Origin: AG-12 sp027339635
Lineage (GTDB): Bacteria; Chloroflexota; Dormibacteria; Aeolococcales; Bog-877
Direction: 5' to 3'
Length of the DNA: 64,000 nucleotides
Assembly (NCBI GenBank): GCA_027339635.1
Contig: DAHWNZ010000007.1
Coordinates: 1 to 64,000, forward strand
Part shown: piece by piece, positions 50,439 to 59,345 of the stretch
How the letters are laid out: each line of letters opens with the position of its first letter
Numbering within the stretch: the stretch's first letter is position 1
The notes under the pieces: generated by a model
What the model was told of the DNA's origin: nothing
The model's database searches: none
What the model saw: only the letters and a program-made list of their open reading frames with translations
Position numbers and translations under genes: made by a program

Positions 50439-53180
50439 TCACTCGTACCGGAGCACTTCCAGCGGCCGGATCCGCACCGGACCCCAGGCGACCAGGGCCG
50501 CGGTCAGGACCGCCACCAGGATCGCCCCTAGAACTATTGCCAGAGCCAGGGGCGCGGGTATTCCGAGGGAGATCTTGATCACGAGTTTGCCCAAAGGAAG
50601 CAGGACCAGCGCGATGGCGAGCATCCCCCCGGTAGCCCCCAGGTAGGCGACCGCTGCGGTCTCGGTCAGAACCTGGGCGAACACCGCCCGGCTGCCCTGA
50701 CCGACAGCCTTCTGGATCCCGATCTCCCGCCGCCGTTCCAGCAACGCCAGCGCCACCGAGTTGGCGATGATCACGATCCCCGCCAGCAGGGCCAGGGAGG
50801 CGATCGCGGTGAGGAACAGGATGGCGTTGTTGAGGAACTGATCGATGATCAGGGTGAAGTCCGCCAGGCTGATCACCTGAGCTCCGGTGACCTTCTCCCG
50901 AAGCTGGGTGGCGGCCGCGTCCGCACGACTGGGAGCGAACTTCATCTCCACAACCTGCATGGCGCTCGCCCCACCGAGAAGAGCGGTGGTCCTTGTCGTG
51001 GCCAGGATGGGCGCGACCGTGGTCGTGATGGAGATGCCGCTGTGGGCGTTCCTGGTGGCGATGGTGTAGAAGCCGACAACCTGCACCGTGACGATCTGGG
51101 AGCCGCGGGCCAACGGGTCCAGGAGGGCTATGTGATCCCCAACCTTGAGGTGGTAGGGGGACTTCTGCATGACGTTCTCCAGGAGCACGCCGTTGGCAGT
51201 CTGATCGGCCTGGTCGAGCTGGCGCCCCGCCGTGATCTTGACCGGTGGCACGATCCCGCGCTGCACCGCGAAGCCCTGCATCCCGCTCAGCAAGGAGACC
51301 GCGGTCTGACCGCGGGTGGTCCTGGAGGTCGAGTGCACAGCGCGCGCGAAGGGGACGCCGTTGATGCTCACCGGCTCGCTTATCGCCGCGTTGGAGGTCA
51401 GCTGCTGGTGCGGGTGGAGGCTCGCGACGGCCGCCTTGAGGGCCTGGGTGTCGGAGTTCGGGGCCACGGCGATGACGTTGTAGGAGGTGGACTGGGTGAT
51501 GATGCTGTCGAGATCCGCGCGGATGTCGGTGCCCAGCACCAGGATCAGCCCCACGGCGAACACCCCGACGAACAGGGCGACCGCGGTCGCCGCGGTCCTG
51601 GTGCGCTGACGGCTGGCGTTGCGGAAGGCCAGCCGGATCACCGACTGCGCCGGCCGGGGCAGCACCACGACCAGATAGCCCAAAAGGGAGACCGCTATCA
51701 GGAGGGCGCCGACGGCTCGGAGGCTGGACACGGTTGTGATCGCGATGGAGACGAGGAGGGCCGCGGTCACCAGCGACAGGTGGCTGGCGCTGAACCGTTC
51801 CGGGACCGGCAGCCTCCCCACGACCAGCAGGGCCAGGCTGAACAGGCCTGTCAGGATGAGCAGGGCGATCCCGGTGCCCACCACCAGGCCGAGGGCGAGG
51901 CCCGCCGAGCCCAGGATCGCTGACGCGAGGATCCAGAACAGAACCCCAACCAGCGCCAGCAGGAGAGCGCTCGAGCCGATGACGACCGCGCTCACGGCCG
52001 CCGGGTCGTCGCGCAGGACCGAGATCGGGCGCACCCGGCTCAGCCTCACGATCGGAAGGATCGCGAAGATGCAGGTGGTGGCGACGCCAATGCCGACGCC
52101 TGCCAGGATCACCTCCCAGTCCAGGACGAAGCTGATGTCAAGCGAGGCTATGTTCTGCAGCAGCAGGCGGATCCCATCCGACAGCCCGATGCCGGCCAGG
52201 GCGCCGGCGACTCCTCCGACCAGACCCAGCAGGGCGGCCTCCAACCCGAAGAGCAAGTAGAGGTCACGCCGGCGGTAGCCCGTCGTCTTCAGCATGGCGA
52301 TCTCCAGACGGCGCCGGGACAGGCTCACCTGCATCGTGTTCACAATGCCGATGCCGCCGATCAGCAGGGCAGCCAGGCCGGCCACTGAGAGGAATTGGGT
52401 CAGCTGTTGGCTCGCCTTCTTGTCTGAGTTGAGGGCCTGTTGCACGGTCGAAACCGTGGCCAGCGGCAGCGCATTCTGCAGTTGCGGCGCGAGCCGGTTC
52501 GCCTCCTGAGAGCTGGCCGTGGTGATGTACACCTCGCCGTAGTCGACAGGCGACGACTTCGACAGATTTGAGCTCAGGGTCGAGTTGGAGACGATCACGT
52601 CCTGGTCCATCCCAGTCGGAGCGCTGGACGAAAGAATTCCTCCCACCGTCCAGTAGATGGGGTGGAGAGCGCCCGCGGCGTTGACTCGCACCCGGGATCC
52701 GACGGCCGCGTTCAGGAGGGTCGAAACGCTACCCGACAGGACCATGGTGTTCGGGCGGCGGATCAGCTGGGAGAAACTACCCTCGGCTCCCGGCTTCAAG
52801 GCGAGCGTGCCCACCAGGGGAAAGTGGCTCGAAGCGACGGCGTCAATGGTGGTCGAGACCCCCTGGCCGTTGCTGCGGATCAGGGTCGCCTGGTACTCGC
52901 GCACCGCGGTGTAGGCCGTTATCTGGCCCTGGGCCTTGAGTTTCGAGAAGGTTGCCAGCTCAGAGGCCGGCAGGGGAACTGCCACCGAGACGACAGAGAT
53001 GTCGCCTCCGTTGGCCTGGCGGACGTTGGCGGTCAGAGAGGCATTCACCATCGCCGCCGCCAGCTGGAGGCCGACGATGGCCATCACCCCGATGCCCACG
53101 CAGAAGGCCGCCAGCACCGTCCGGCGGCCCCCTCGCCGCAGTGACCTAGTGGTGTAGCGGAAGTAGAGCCCGGATCTCAC
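50439..53180 (-). CDS. ABC exporter permease with two FtsX domains (MacB/LolE-like)
   Basis: A 913-residue protein. An N-terminal helix (about 22-46) is followed by a periplasmic MacB_PCD-type domain (about 50-255), a FtsX block of membrane helices (about 265-390), further helices (about 400-510), a second periplasmic domain (about 535-775) and a C-terminal FtsX block (about 780-905, with LLERRREIGIQKAVGQGSRAVF). Such duplicated permeases export lipids, lipoproteins or peptides. GTG 53180 overlaps the ATPase stop as GTGA. Confidence 0.86.
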   Translation of the reverse strand: MRSGLYFRYTTRSLRRGGRRTVLAAFCVGIGVMAIVGLQLAAAMVNASLTANVRQANGGDISVVSVAVPLPASELATFSKLKAQGQITAYTAVREYQATLIRSNGQGVSTTIDAVASSHFPLVGTLALKPGAEGSFSQLIRRPNTMVLSGSVSTLLNAAVGSRVRVNAAGALHPIYWTVGGILSSSAPTGMDQDVIVSNSTLSSNLSKSSPVDYGEVYITTASSQEANRLAPQLQNALPLATVSTVQQALNSDKKASQQLTQFLSVAGLAALLIGGIGIVNTMQVSLSRRRLEIAMLKTTGYRRRDLYLLFGLEAALLGLVGGVAGALAGIGLSDGIRLLLQNIASLDISFVLDWEVILAGVGIGVATTCIFAILPIVRLSRVRPISVLRDDPAAVSAVVIGSSALLLALVGVLFWILASAILGSAGLALGLVVGTGIALLILTGLFSLALLVVGRLPVPERFSASHLSLVTAALLVSIAITTVSSLRAVGALLIAVSLLGYLVVVLPRPAQSVIRLAFRNASRQRTRTAATAVALFVGVFAVGLILVLGTDIRADLDSIITQSTSYNVIAVAPNSDTQALKAAVASLHPHQQLTSNAAISEPVSINGVPFARAVHSTSRTTRGQTAVSLLSGMQGFAVQRGIVPPVKITAGRQLDQADQTANGVLLENVMQKSPYHLKVGDHIALLDPLARGSQIVTVQVVGFYTIATRNAHSGISITTTVAPILATTRTTALLGGASAMQVVEMKFAPSRADAAATQLREKVTGAQVISLADFTLIIDQFLNNAILFLTAIASLALLAGIVIIANSVALALLERRREIGIQKAVGQGSRAVFAQVLTETAAVAYLGATGGMLAIALVLLPLGKLVIKISLGIPAPLALAIVLGAILVAVLTAALVAWGPVRIRPLEVLRYE

Positions 53181-53941
53181 GGAGCCGATGCACGCGGTCC
53201 CGGCTGGTCGCCGATCAGCTGTCCGTCTGAGAGCTGCAGCATCCGGGTCGCGTAGTTGGTCACGGAAGGATCATGGGTCGCGATCACAAAGGTGGTCCCC
53301 ATCTGCTCCTTGAGCTGCCAGAGCAGGTCCAGGATGTCCTTGCCCTGGGCGGCGGCCAGGTTTCCGGTCGGCTCGTCGGCCACCAATAGCGGAGGTTGGG
53401 TCGCCAGAGCTCGGGCGATGGCCACACGCTGCTGCTCTCCTCCCGACAGCTGGGACGGCCGGTGCTCGAGCCGGTGCGAGAGGCCCACCAGCCCCAGCAG
53501 CTCCTCGGAGCGGGCGGTCGGGGAACCCTTCCATGACCCGGCGTAGAGGGGGACCTCCACGTTCTCCCGGGCGGTCAGGGTGGGGATGAGATTGAAGGCC
53601 TGGAACACCATGCCGACCGTGCGGTTGCGGATGCCCGCCAGCTGCGACTCTCGCATAGAGGAGATGTCGGTGCCGTTGAGCAGGACCTGCCCCTTGCTCG
53701 GGGTGTCCAGGCCGGTGATGCATCCCAGCAGGGTGCTCTTGCCGCTCCCCGACGGCCCCATCAGGGTCACGAATTCGCCCGCCGGGATGGCAAAGCCGAT
53801 GTCCTTCAGGATCTCGATCTGCTCCTCGCCCAGGGAGAGGGAACGGCCGAGGTGCCTCACCTCCAGCACGGGGACTCCGTCGCTGGGCGACGCTACGCCC
53901 ATCCCGCCCGCGGGGGAGGCTGCGGGAGCGAAGTCAGTCAT
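53177..53941 (-). CDS. ABC transporter ATP-binding protein (LolD/MacB family)
   Basis: A 254-residue ATPase. Walker A GPSGSGKST, Q-loop VFQAFNLIPTLTARENV, signature LSGGEQQRVAIARALA, Walker B LLVADEPTGNL and H-loop IATHDPSV are all intact. It is the partner of the downstream double-FtsX permease. ATG 53941; the 5' gap to the divergent MTHFR-like gene is short and holds both promoters. Confidence 0.93.
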   Translation of the reverse strand: MTDFAPAASPAGGMGVASPSDGVPVLEVRHLGRSLSLGEEQIEILKDIGFAIPAGEFVTLMGPSGSGKSTLLGCITGLDTPSKGQVLLNGTDISSMRESQLAGIRNRTVGMVFQAFNLIPTLTARENVEVPLYAGSWKGSPTARSEELLGLVGLSHRLEHRPSQLSGGEQQRVAIARALATQPPLLVADEPTGNLAAAQGKDILDLLWQLKEQMGTTFVIATHDPSVTNYATRMLQLSDGQLIGDQPGPRASAP

Positions 53942-54086
53942 CGACTCGATTGCGGACCTGGCCAGTTTCCGAGTCTGGGGGAGGCACCTCAGCCGGACTC
54001 AAGTGTGCGCTCCGACACTGGCCTTCGCCATCCGCCAGAAGAGTGAAATTTCGCATCTGCAGCCCGGACAATATATTGGACTCACC

Positions 54087-54905
54087 GTGTTTCCTGTCGC
54101 CGCCAGATCGGCGGAGCTGTCGATGCCCCGCAGAGCCGAGCTGCTTGGTGTGGAGCGCGCCCTGGATCTGCTGGTGCCAGCGGTCGGGGTGGTGGGGCTG
54201 ACCGACAACCATATGAGCAGGCCCAGGCTCTCCCCCCTAGCAGCCATCCCGGCCTGCCTCAGCAGAGGACTCATGCCAATCGTCCACGTATCCTGCCGCG
54301 ACCGTAACCGCCTCGGGCAGCAGCAGCAGGTGATGGGGGCGGCCGCCCTGGGAGCCCTGGGAGTCCTGGTCGTACGTGGAGACCGCGGCGTCCTGCCCGC
54401 TGACGGCGGGGTCAGCGTGGTCGAGACCCTGGCGGCCGTGCCGGAGTGGGCTGACCCGGGAACTCTGGTGCGTGGCGTCGTCGCCAACCCGTTCGCCCCC
54501 AGGGCTCGGGAGCTCCGACTCCTGGAACGCAAGCAGAAGGCCGGCATCGATTTCATCCAAACCCAGATGGTCTTCGATCTGGACCTGTTGGACTCGTTCC
54601 TGACCGACGCGCGGGATGTGCTCGCCCCCCAGGTGGCGGTGTTCGCGAGCGTCGGCTTGATCCGGTCCAGGCGGAGTTTGGATTTCGTGTTGCGTTCGTT
54701 GCCTGACTGCCCCATTCCGGAGCCGCTGGTGCAACGGGTCCGGTCCGGGCAGGGGGTTGAGGTGAGCACCGAGCTGGCAGCCGAGATCGGCCGCCGAGAC
54801 GGGCTGCGATTGCACCTGATCCCTCTTGGGGGCGAACGCCACGCTCCCTTGCTCAGCAAGGCCTTTGCCGCGGCCCGGGCAGTGTCGACAGAGGCCGCCG
54901 GGTGA
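54087..54905 (+). CDS. methylenetetrahydrofolate reductase-like protein, short form
   Basis: A 272-residue protein of the MetF/MTHFR barrel family: VGLTDNHMSRPRLSPLA, MPIVHVSCRDRNRLGQQQQVMGAAALGALGVLVVRGD (FAD site), and KQKAGIDFIQTQMVFDLD. The first beta strand with the catalytic Glu normally near residue 10-30 is not seen. GTG 54087 is preferred because TATATT (54072-54077) lies 9 nt upstream; an in-frame GTG 54003 would restore about 28 residues but those codons have low GC at third positions. Activity as a reductase is uncertain. It overlaps the decarboxylase gene by 4 nt. Confidence 0.72.
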   Translation: MFPVAARSAELSMPRRAELLGVERALDLLVPAVGVVGLTDNHMSRPRLSPLAAIPACLSRGLMPIVHVSCRDRNRLGQQQQVMGAAALGALGVLVVRGDRGVLPADGGVSVVETLAAVPEWADPGTLVRGVVANPFAPRARELRLLERKQKAGIDFIQTQMVFDLDLLDSFLTDARDVLAPQVAVFASVGLIRSRRSLDFVLRSLPDCPIPEPLVQRVRSGQGVEVSTELAAEIGRRDGLRLHLIPLGGERHAPLLSKAFAAARAVSTEAAG

Positions 54906-56404
54906 CCGATCAGGACCCGCCCCAGGGGAAGGCCCCGGCCCGCCCTGAGATGAGCGCGGAGGAATTCCGCCGCTACGGGCACCAGGCGGTCGAGCTGGCC
55001 GCGGCCTATCTGGAGGGGCTGCCCGACCTGGCGCCCCTGGCTGGGGTCGAGCCAGGCAGCGTGGTGAGTCAGCTCCCTCAGCAGGCCCCCCTGCACGGCG
55101 AGGAGATGGCGGATATCCTGGCGGACTTCGAGCGCCTCATCGTTCCCGCCACGACGCACTGGAACCACCCCAGGTTCTTCGCCTACTTCAACAGCTCCGC
55201 CGCCGGGGCAGGGATTATTGGCGAGTTCCTGACAGCGACTCTCAACGTCAACGCGATGCTCTGGAGGACAGGACCGGCCGCCACTGAGCTGGAGTGGGTG
55301 GTCTGCAACTGGCTGGCCCGCCTTCTGGGCCTCCCGCCCTCGTTCGACGGTCACATCAACGACACCGCCTCATCGTCTACCCTGGTGGCCTTGGCCGCGG
55401 CCAGGGAGGCCCTCGGGCTTGAGGTACGTGACCTGGGGCTGGCCGGACGACCCGACCTTCCCGGGCTCAGGGTGTACGGGTCAGATCAGGCACATTCGTC
55501 GGTGGAGAAGGCGGCCATCACCCTCGGCCTGGGCCGCATCGGCTACCGCGCCATCCGTTCCGACCAAGGATTCCGCATGGATGTTGCAGCCCTGGAGCAG
55601 GCGATCTCAGAGGACCTCGAGGCTGGTCTCCGCCCGATGGCGGTCGTCGCAACCGTCGGGACCACGGCCACCACCAGCATCGATCCAGTGGGTGCTATCG
55701 CGGCCATCTGCCGCCGCCACGGTCTATGGTTGCATGTCGATGCCGCCCACGGAGGTGCCCTCGCCGCGCTGCCCGAGCACCGAGACCGGGTGTTCGCAGG
55801 CGTGAGTGAGGCCCAGTCGGTGGTGGTCAACCCGCACAAGTGGCTGTTCACCCCAAGCGATTGCTCTGTGCTCTTCACCACCAGACCGGACCTGGTGCGT
55901 CGGGCGTTCTCGCTCGTCCCTGATTATCTCAGCACACCAGAAGGAGACCGCGATCAGGGGATGGGGGCACGGAACCTGATGGACTTCGGGGTCGCGCTCG
56001 GACGTCGCATGCGCTCGCTCAAGCTCTGGATGGTGCTGCGGTATTTCGGACAGGAGGGAGTCCGGGCGCAAATCCGGGGGCACATGGAGATGGCGCGCTG
56101 GCTGCGGGCCGAGATGGAGCACGCGGAGGGTTGGGAGCTAATGGCACCCGTACCGATGTCGACTCTGTGCTTTCGGCACCACCCGCTGCATATCCAAACC
56201 GAGGATCTGTTGGAGCGGCACAACCGACAGATCATGGCCCGAGTCAATGGGGGGGGGCAGGTCTTCCTGTCTCACGCCGTGCTGCACTCCAGGTTCTCGC
56301 TGCGGGCCACGATCGGGGGGCTCCGGACCCGGGATGAGGATGTTGAGGTGCTGTGGCGGGAGCTGCGAGCCGCGGCGGAGTCCCCTGCGGACCGTCCGTC
56401 CTAG
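54902..56404 (+). CDS. PLP-dependent aromatic-L-amino-acid decarboxylase family protein
   Basis: A 500-residue group II decarboxylase. HWNHPRFFAYFNSSAAG near the N-terminus, YGSDQAHSSVEKAAITLGLG, VATVGTTATTSIDPV, WLHVDAAHGG (PLP-binding Asp) and the Schiff-base Lys K313 in NPHKWLFTPSDCS are all present. Members decarboxylate tryptophan, phenylalanine, tyrosine or DOPA; some act as aldehyde synthases. Substrate not assigned. GTG 54902 is translationally coupled to the MTHFR-like gene. Confidence 0.9.
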   Translation: MTDQDPPQGKAPARPEMSAEEFRRYGHQAVELAAAYLEGLPDLAPLAGVEPGSVVSQLPQQAPLHGEEMADILADFERLIVPATTHWNHPRFFAYFNSSAAGAGIIGEFLTATLNVNAMLWRTGPAATELEWVVCNWLARLLGLPPSFDGHINDTASSSTLVALAAAREALGLEVRDLGLAGRPDLPGLRVYGSDQAHSSVEKAAITLGLGRIGYRAIRSDQGFRMDVAALEQAISEDLEAGLRPMAVVATVGTTATTSIDPVGAIAAICRRHGLWLHVDAAHGGALAALPEHRDRVFAGVSEAQSVVVNPHKWLFTPSDCSVLFTTRPDLVRRAFSLVPDYLSTPEGDRDQGMGARNLMDFGVALGRRMRSLKLWMVLRYFGQEGVRAQIRGHMEMARWLRAEMEHAEGWELMAPVPMSTLCFRHHPLHIQTEDLLERHNRQIMARVNGGGQVFLSHAVLHSRFSLRATIGGLRTRDEDVEVLWRELRAAAESPADRPS

Positions 56405-57162
56405 GTAGCGCGTCATCCCCGGCTGATTGAGGCCCCAGACCGGTCCAGGGCCATGCCTTGACAGAGGTGCCGGAGCCAGCGACGCTCGCCGTTGTGGGCA
56501 GGCCGCAAGCGGAACCAGGTCGGCGCCTCTGGCCCGCAGCCGCTTGGCCGAGACCATCAGCTGCTCAAGCCGCGGGCCGGGTCGGGCGAGCTCTTTGCCG
56601 ACCAGCTGGGCACACTCCCTGGCGACTGAGGCGCGTGTCATTCGTTGTTGCAGCGCTGCGCGGCCCCCCGGAACCTCGGCAACCGCCATCCCCGGTGCCG
56701 ACAGTTCCACCTCGGGACTCTTTCCGTCCGGTGGGCTCCGGTCCACCGTCTGTTGGCGGAGATCAGCAAATGTGGCGTGGGAGAGCGTCCTCCCATCCCA
56801 GCTCGAGTTCCCACTCCAGATTCCTGGCCATACGAGCTGCCTGGGTCAAACACGATCGTGCACGGTCGTGGCGCCGGCAGCTCTCGACGAGTCGCTGCCC
56901 GCCCTGCTTGACCTGGCGGACCGCCGCGACGAGCCGACCCCGCAGGGACTGATCCAGCTCATCAGAGAGGAGGATGTCGGTACCTCCGCACTCGCCTGCC
57001 ACCAGGACTGGGCTCAATTCCGTGCGGCTCAGTCCGGTCGGCCGCACCGGTGCGGCTCTGGTCACCGTTCGGCCAGCACCGCACCATCACCGTATTCCCG
57101 TGGCGACACCCACCCGCCCGTCGCCGCGCACTCCTCGACCACCGCTTAAACTTCGGTTGGAC
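56405..57162. other. about 760 bp without a supported gene
   Basis: Minus-strand fragments in two frames (about 56763-57065 and 56510-56746) read as helical, protein-like stretches such as GRLVAAVRQVKQGGQRLVES and RASVARECAQLVGKELARPG, consistent with one frameshifted, decayed gene, but no family is recognised. TAAACT (57147-57152) is a -10 candidate for the downstream protease. Confidence 0.4.
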
Positions 57163-57972
57163 ATGGTCACAGTTCCCTTCCGCTACCTGCACCATCTGGT
57201 CACGGTCCCGGTGCTCGTTGGGGGCATCGAGACAACCTTTGTGCTGGACTCCGGGATCGGTCTGACGCTTGTCTCGGGCTCAGTGGCGACCTTGGCGGGC
57301 TGCGAGCGGACCGGCGCGACTTATACGGGACGCAGGATGTCCGGCCAGGAGGTGACGATCCCACTTGCATCCCTTGGCTCACTCGTCATCGGGGGCCACC
57401 GCCGTGAGGACCTTGACGTCGGCATCTTCGACATCGCTGGTCTGGACGGTATCGGCGGATTCCTGTCCCTCGACTTCTTTCGGACAAAACCGGTGACGGT
57501 CGACTACCCAGCGGGAGCAATCGAGCTCGAAGAAGCGGACTCCTTGGCTGCCCGAGCTGGATCCGGGATTGCCGTCGACGTACGAGTGGAGCAGGACGCG
57601 CACTCCACGACGGTCTTCCTCCCCCTTGACGTCCCCACACGGGGTTCGATCTCGGTGGAGGTCGACATGGGTAGTGACTCGCTGATTGTTGACGAGGCGC
57701 TAGCAGGCGATCTTGGGATCAACCTCACAGAAGCGAGCACCCAGAGAGTCGATGGGCGGGACGAGACCGGCTCCGAGTACACCCGTTACTTCACGCAGCT
57801 CCGAGGAGTGGTGAATGTGACGGGAGCTCCGTCCATCTGCCAACGAGATCCCAAGGTCATGGTCCAGAAGATCATCTACGATGGACTTGTCGGCGATGCG
57901 TTTCTCAGGAACTTCATAGTCACGTACGACCTCCAAAACGCCCGGATGATCTTCGCGCGGCCCAAGGGGTGA
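57163..57972 (+). CDS. retropepsin-like aspartic protease domain protein
   Basis: A 269-residue protein. Two related halves each carry one motif: TTFVLDSGIGLTLVS (Asp-Ser-Gly) and ISVEVDMGSDSLIVDEAL (Asp-Met-Gly). IGGFLSLDFFRTKPVTVDY and GLVGDAFLRNFIVTYDLQNARMIF are the paired 'GxxFL..F.V.yD' strands of pepsin-like folds. This gives a single-chain two-Asp arrangement. No signal peptide or membrane anchor is seen, and the second motif has Met where Thr/Ser is usual, so activity is uncertain. ATG 57163 has TAAACT 10 nt upstream. Confidence 0.75.
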   Translation: MVTVPFRYLHHLVTVPVLVGGIETTFVLDSGIGLTLVSGSVATLAGCERTGATYTGRRMSGQEVTIPLASLGSLVIGGHRREDLDVGIFDIAGLDGIGGFLSLDFFRTKPVTVDYPAGAIELEEADSLAARAGSGIAVDVRVEQDAHSTTVFLPLDVPTRGSISVEVDMGSDSLIVDEALAGDLGINLTEASTQRVDGRDETGSEYTRYFTQLRGVVNVTGAPSICQRDPKVMVQKIIYDGLVGDAFLRNFIVTYDLQNARMIFARPKG

Positions 57973-58255
57973 CGGAGCACGCCCCAATCGGTGCGGGCCG
58001 CAATTCGACGGAGCCGCCCGTCGGGGACGACGGGCGGCCGGGCAAAGCAGGCGGCCCTCGGCGCCGAGGTCGCCTCGCGAAGCTAATTGAAGAACGGCGC
58101 CTGTGCCAGCGACCGCGTCTCGGAACGGTGGGGCCACCGGTCTTCATGGAGATTGCCCAGACGATGCTCCACCCACCCGCCTCAATGCGACCACTCTGGC
58201 CATCGTTGATCGCGAGGAGCACCCGGTGAACAGGTCGCTCATCGGGCGGGTCAGT
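57973..58255. other. about 280 bp between convergent protease and lipoprotein genes
   Basis: No gene, RNA or stable hairpin supported. Confidence 0.4.
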
Positions 58256-58735
58256 TCAATGCCCAGCTACCCTATCTCCTGGCAGCGCTGACCCGGAATA
58301 GACTGCGCCCATCCACTTGGTCCCGGGTGGAGCGGACACGGAAACTGCGAACCGACCGGGAACTCCCGGGCCCGACAAGGTGTCGATCTCGCTCCAATTC
58401 GCACCCGGAGCGGATGCGCATTGCACCGTAAGTCCAGATCTCCCTGACATTGGCAACGGGCCCACGAGATCAACCTCCACCGGCCCCTGGCCGACACACG
58501 TTGCCGCGATTGTGTAGTCGGCAGTAGAGAGGTGGATCACGGAACCCTGCACAAGGTTTCCAACCCCGCCCAGCAGTGGGGTGAGCTGCCTGGTGCTACT
58601 GGGCAGTTTGCTAAGTGCAGTCGGGCCCCCGGTTCCGCAGCCGGCCAGGCACAAACCCAACGCAGCCAGCCCAATTGTCCAACCGCGCCGCCGCTTGTGA
58701 AGAAATCCCAGGGAGGAGCAGCGGCGAGGTCCCAC
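58256..58735 (-). CDS. small secreted lipoprotein
   Basis: A 159-residue protein with a basic n-region (LHKRRRGW), hydrophobic core (TIGLAALGLCLA) and lipobox LAGC, followed by a roughly 130-residue mature part of unknown fold rich in Gly, Ser, Val and Pro. The start is uncertain: GTG 58735 gives the most compact signal peptide, while ATG 58831 and GTG 58876 add a long unlikely n-region. No partner gene is evident. Confidence 0.6.
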   Translation of the reverse strand: MGPRRCSSLGFLHKRRRGWTIGLAALGLCLAGCGTGGPTALSKLPSSTRQLTPLLGGVGNLVQGSVIHLSTADYTIAATCVGQGPVEVDLVGPLPMSGRSGLTVQCASAPGANWSEIDTLSGPGVPGRFAVSVSAPPGTKWMGAVYSGSALPGDRVAGH

Positions 58736-59345
58736 AGAGACGGTCGGTATTGCCGAGGCATTGCTGAATTGGTTGCCAGACTGGGCCCGCCCAGTCAAAG
58801 CATTGTCCGGATTCGGCTCCGCGCGATTCATGTTCAGAACCTGATCAACATTACTGGTAGCGAAGCATCGTACCACCCCAATCGGACTCCCCCGGGGCGA
58901 TGGGCCGAGACTCGCTTTGACTGAAAGAATTCGATTAACTGACGGTTAAACCCACCACACCAGACAACGCACCGGGAGGCAATCCGCTCCACCCACTCAT
59001 TTCCTCGGTGTCGGTCACGTCATCGGTACCAAGCGAAGTAATGGGTGTGGGCCGGCGCTGTCGGCGGCCCAAAATGCGTCAAATCACCGCGGGATGCGGC
59101 CTCTCATGGCCCGGAGTTGGATGGGCTGGAACAGTAGTCCGCTCCGCCCTCGAAAGCGGCCCTTGTTCCGCTCCCCCCAGGGTTGAAATTCCAGAGGAAG
59201 CGGTCCAGACCGCCACCGCACCCGGACTGACGATCACCGCCGCCCGCGCCACGATCGCAGCCGTCTCGACAGGCGGCGCCCCGGTGGCGGCGAGGTGGAG
59301 CAGCGCCCAAGGCAGGTGCGGCCGGCCATGGTCGCCACGGCTGGC
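58736..59345. other. about 610 bp without a supported gene
   Basis: An AT-richer patch (about 58850-58950) holds the inverted repeat TTAAC-n5-GTTAA (58935-58949), perhaps a promoter or operator for the lipoprotein. Right after the accA stop, in the same frame, the minus strand stays open for about 85 codons with protein-like composition (LPWALLHLAATGAPPVETAA), but there is no good start. Confidence 0.4.

Noticed and set aside
51042..51923. 293-codon plus-strand frame opposite the ABC permease
   Set aside because: Antisense shadow; the permease is supported by FtsX domains and GTGA coupling to its ATPase.
53999..55354. 451-codon minus-strand frame opposite the MTHFR-like and decarboxylase genes
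   Set aside because: No family pattern, and the plus-strand genes carry clear motifs.
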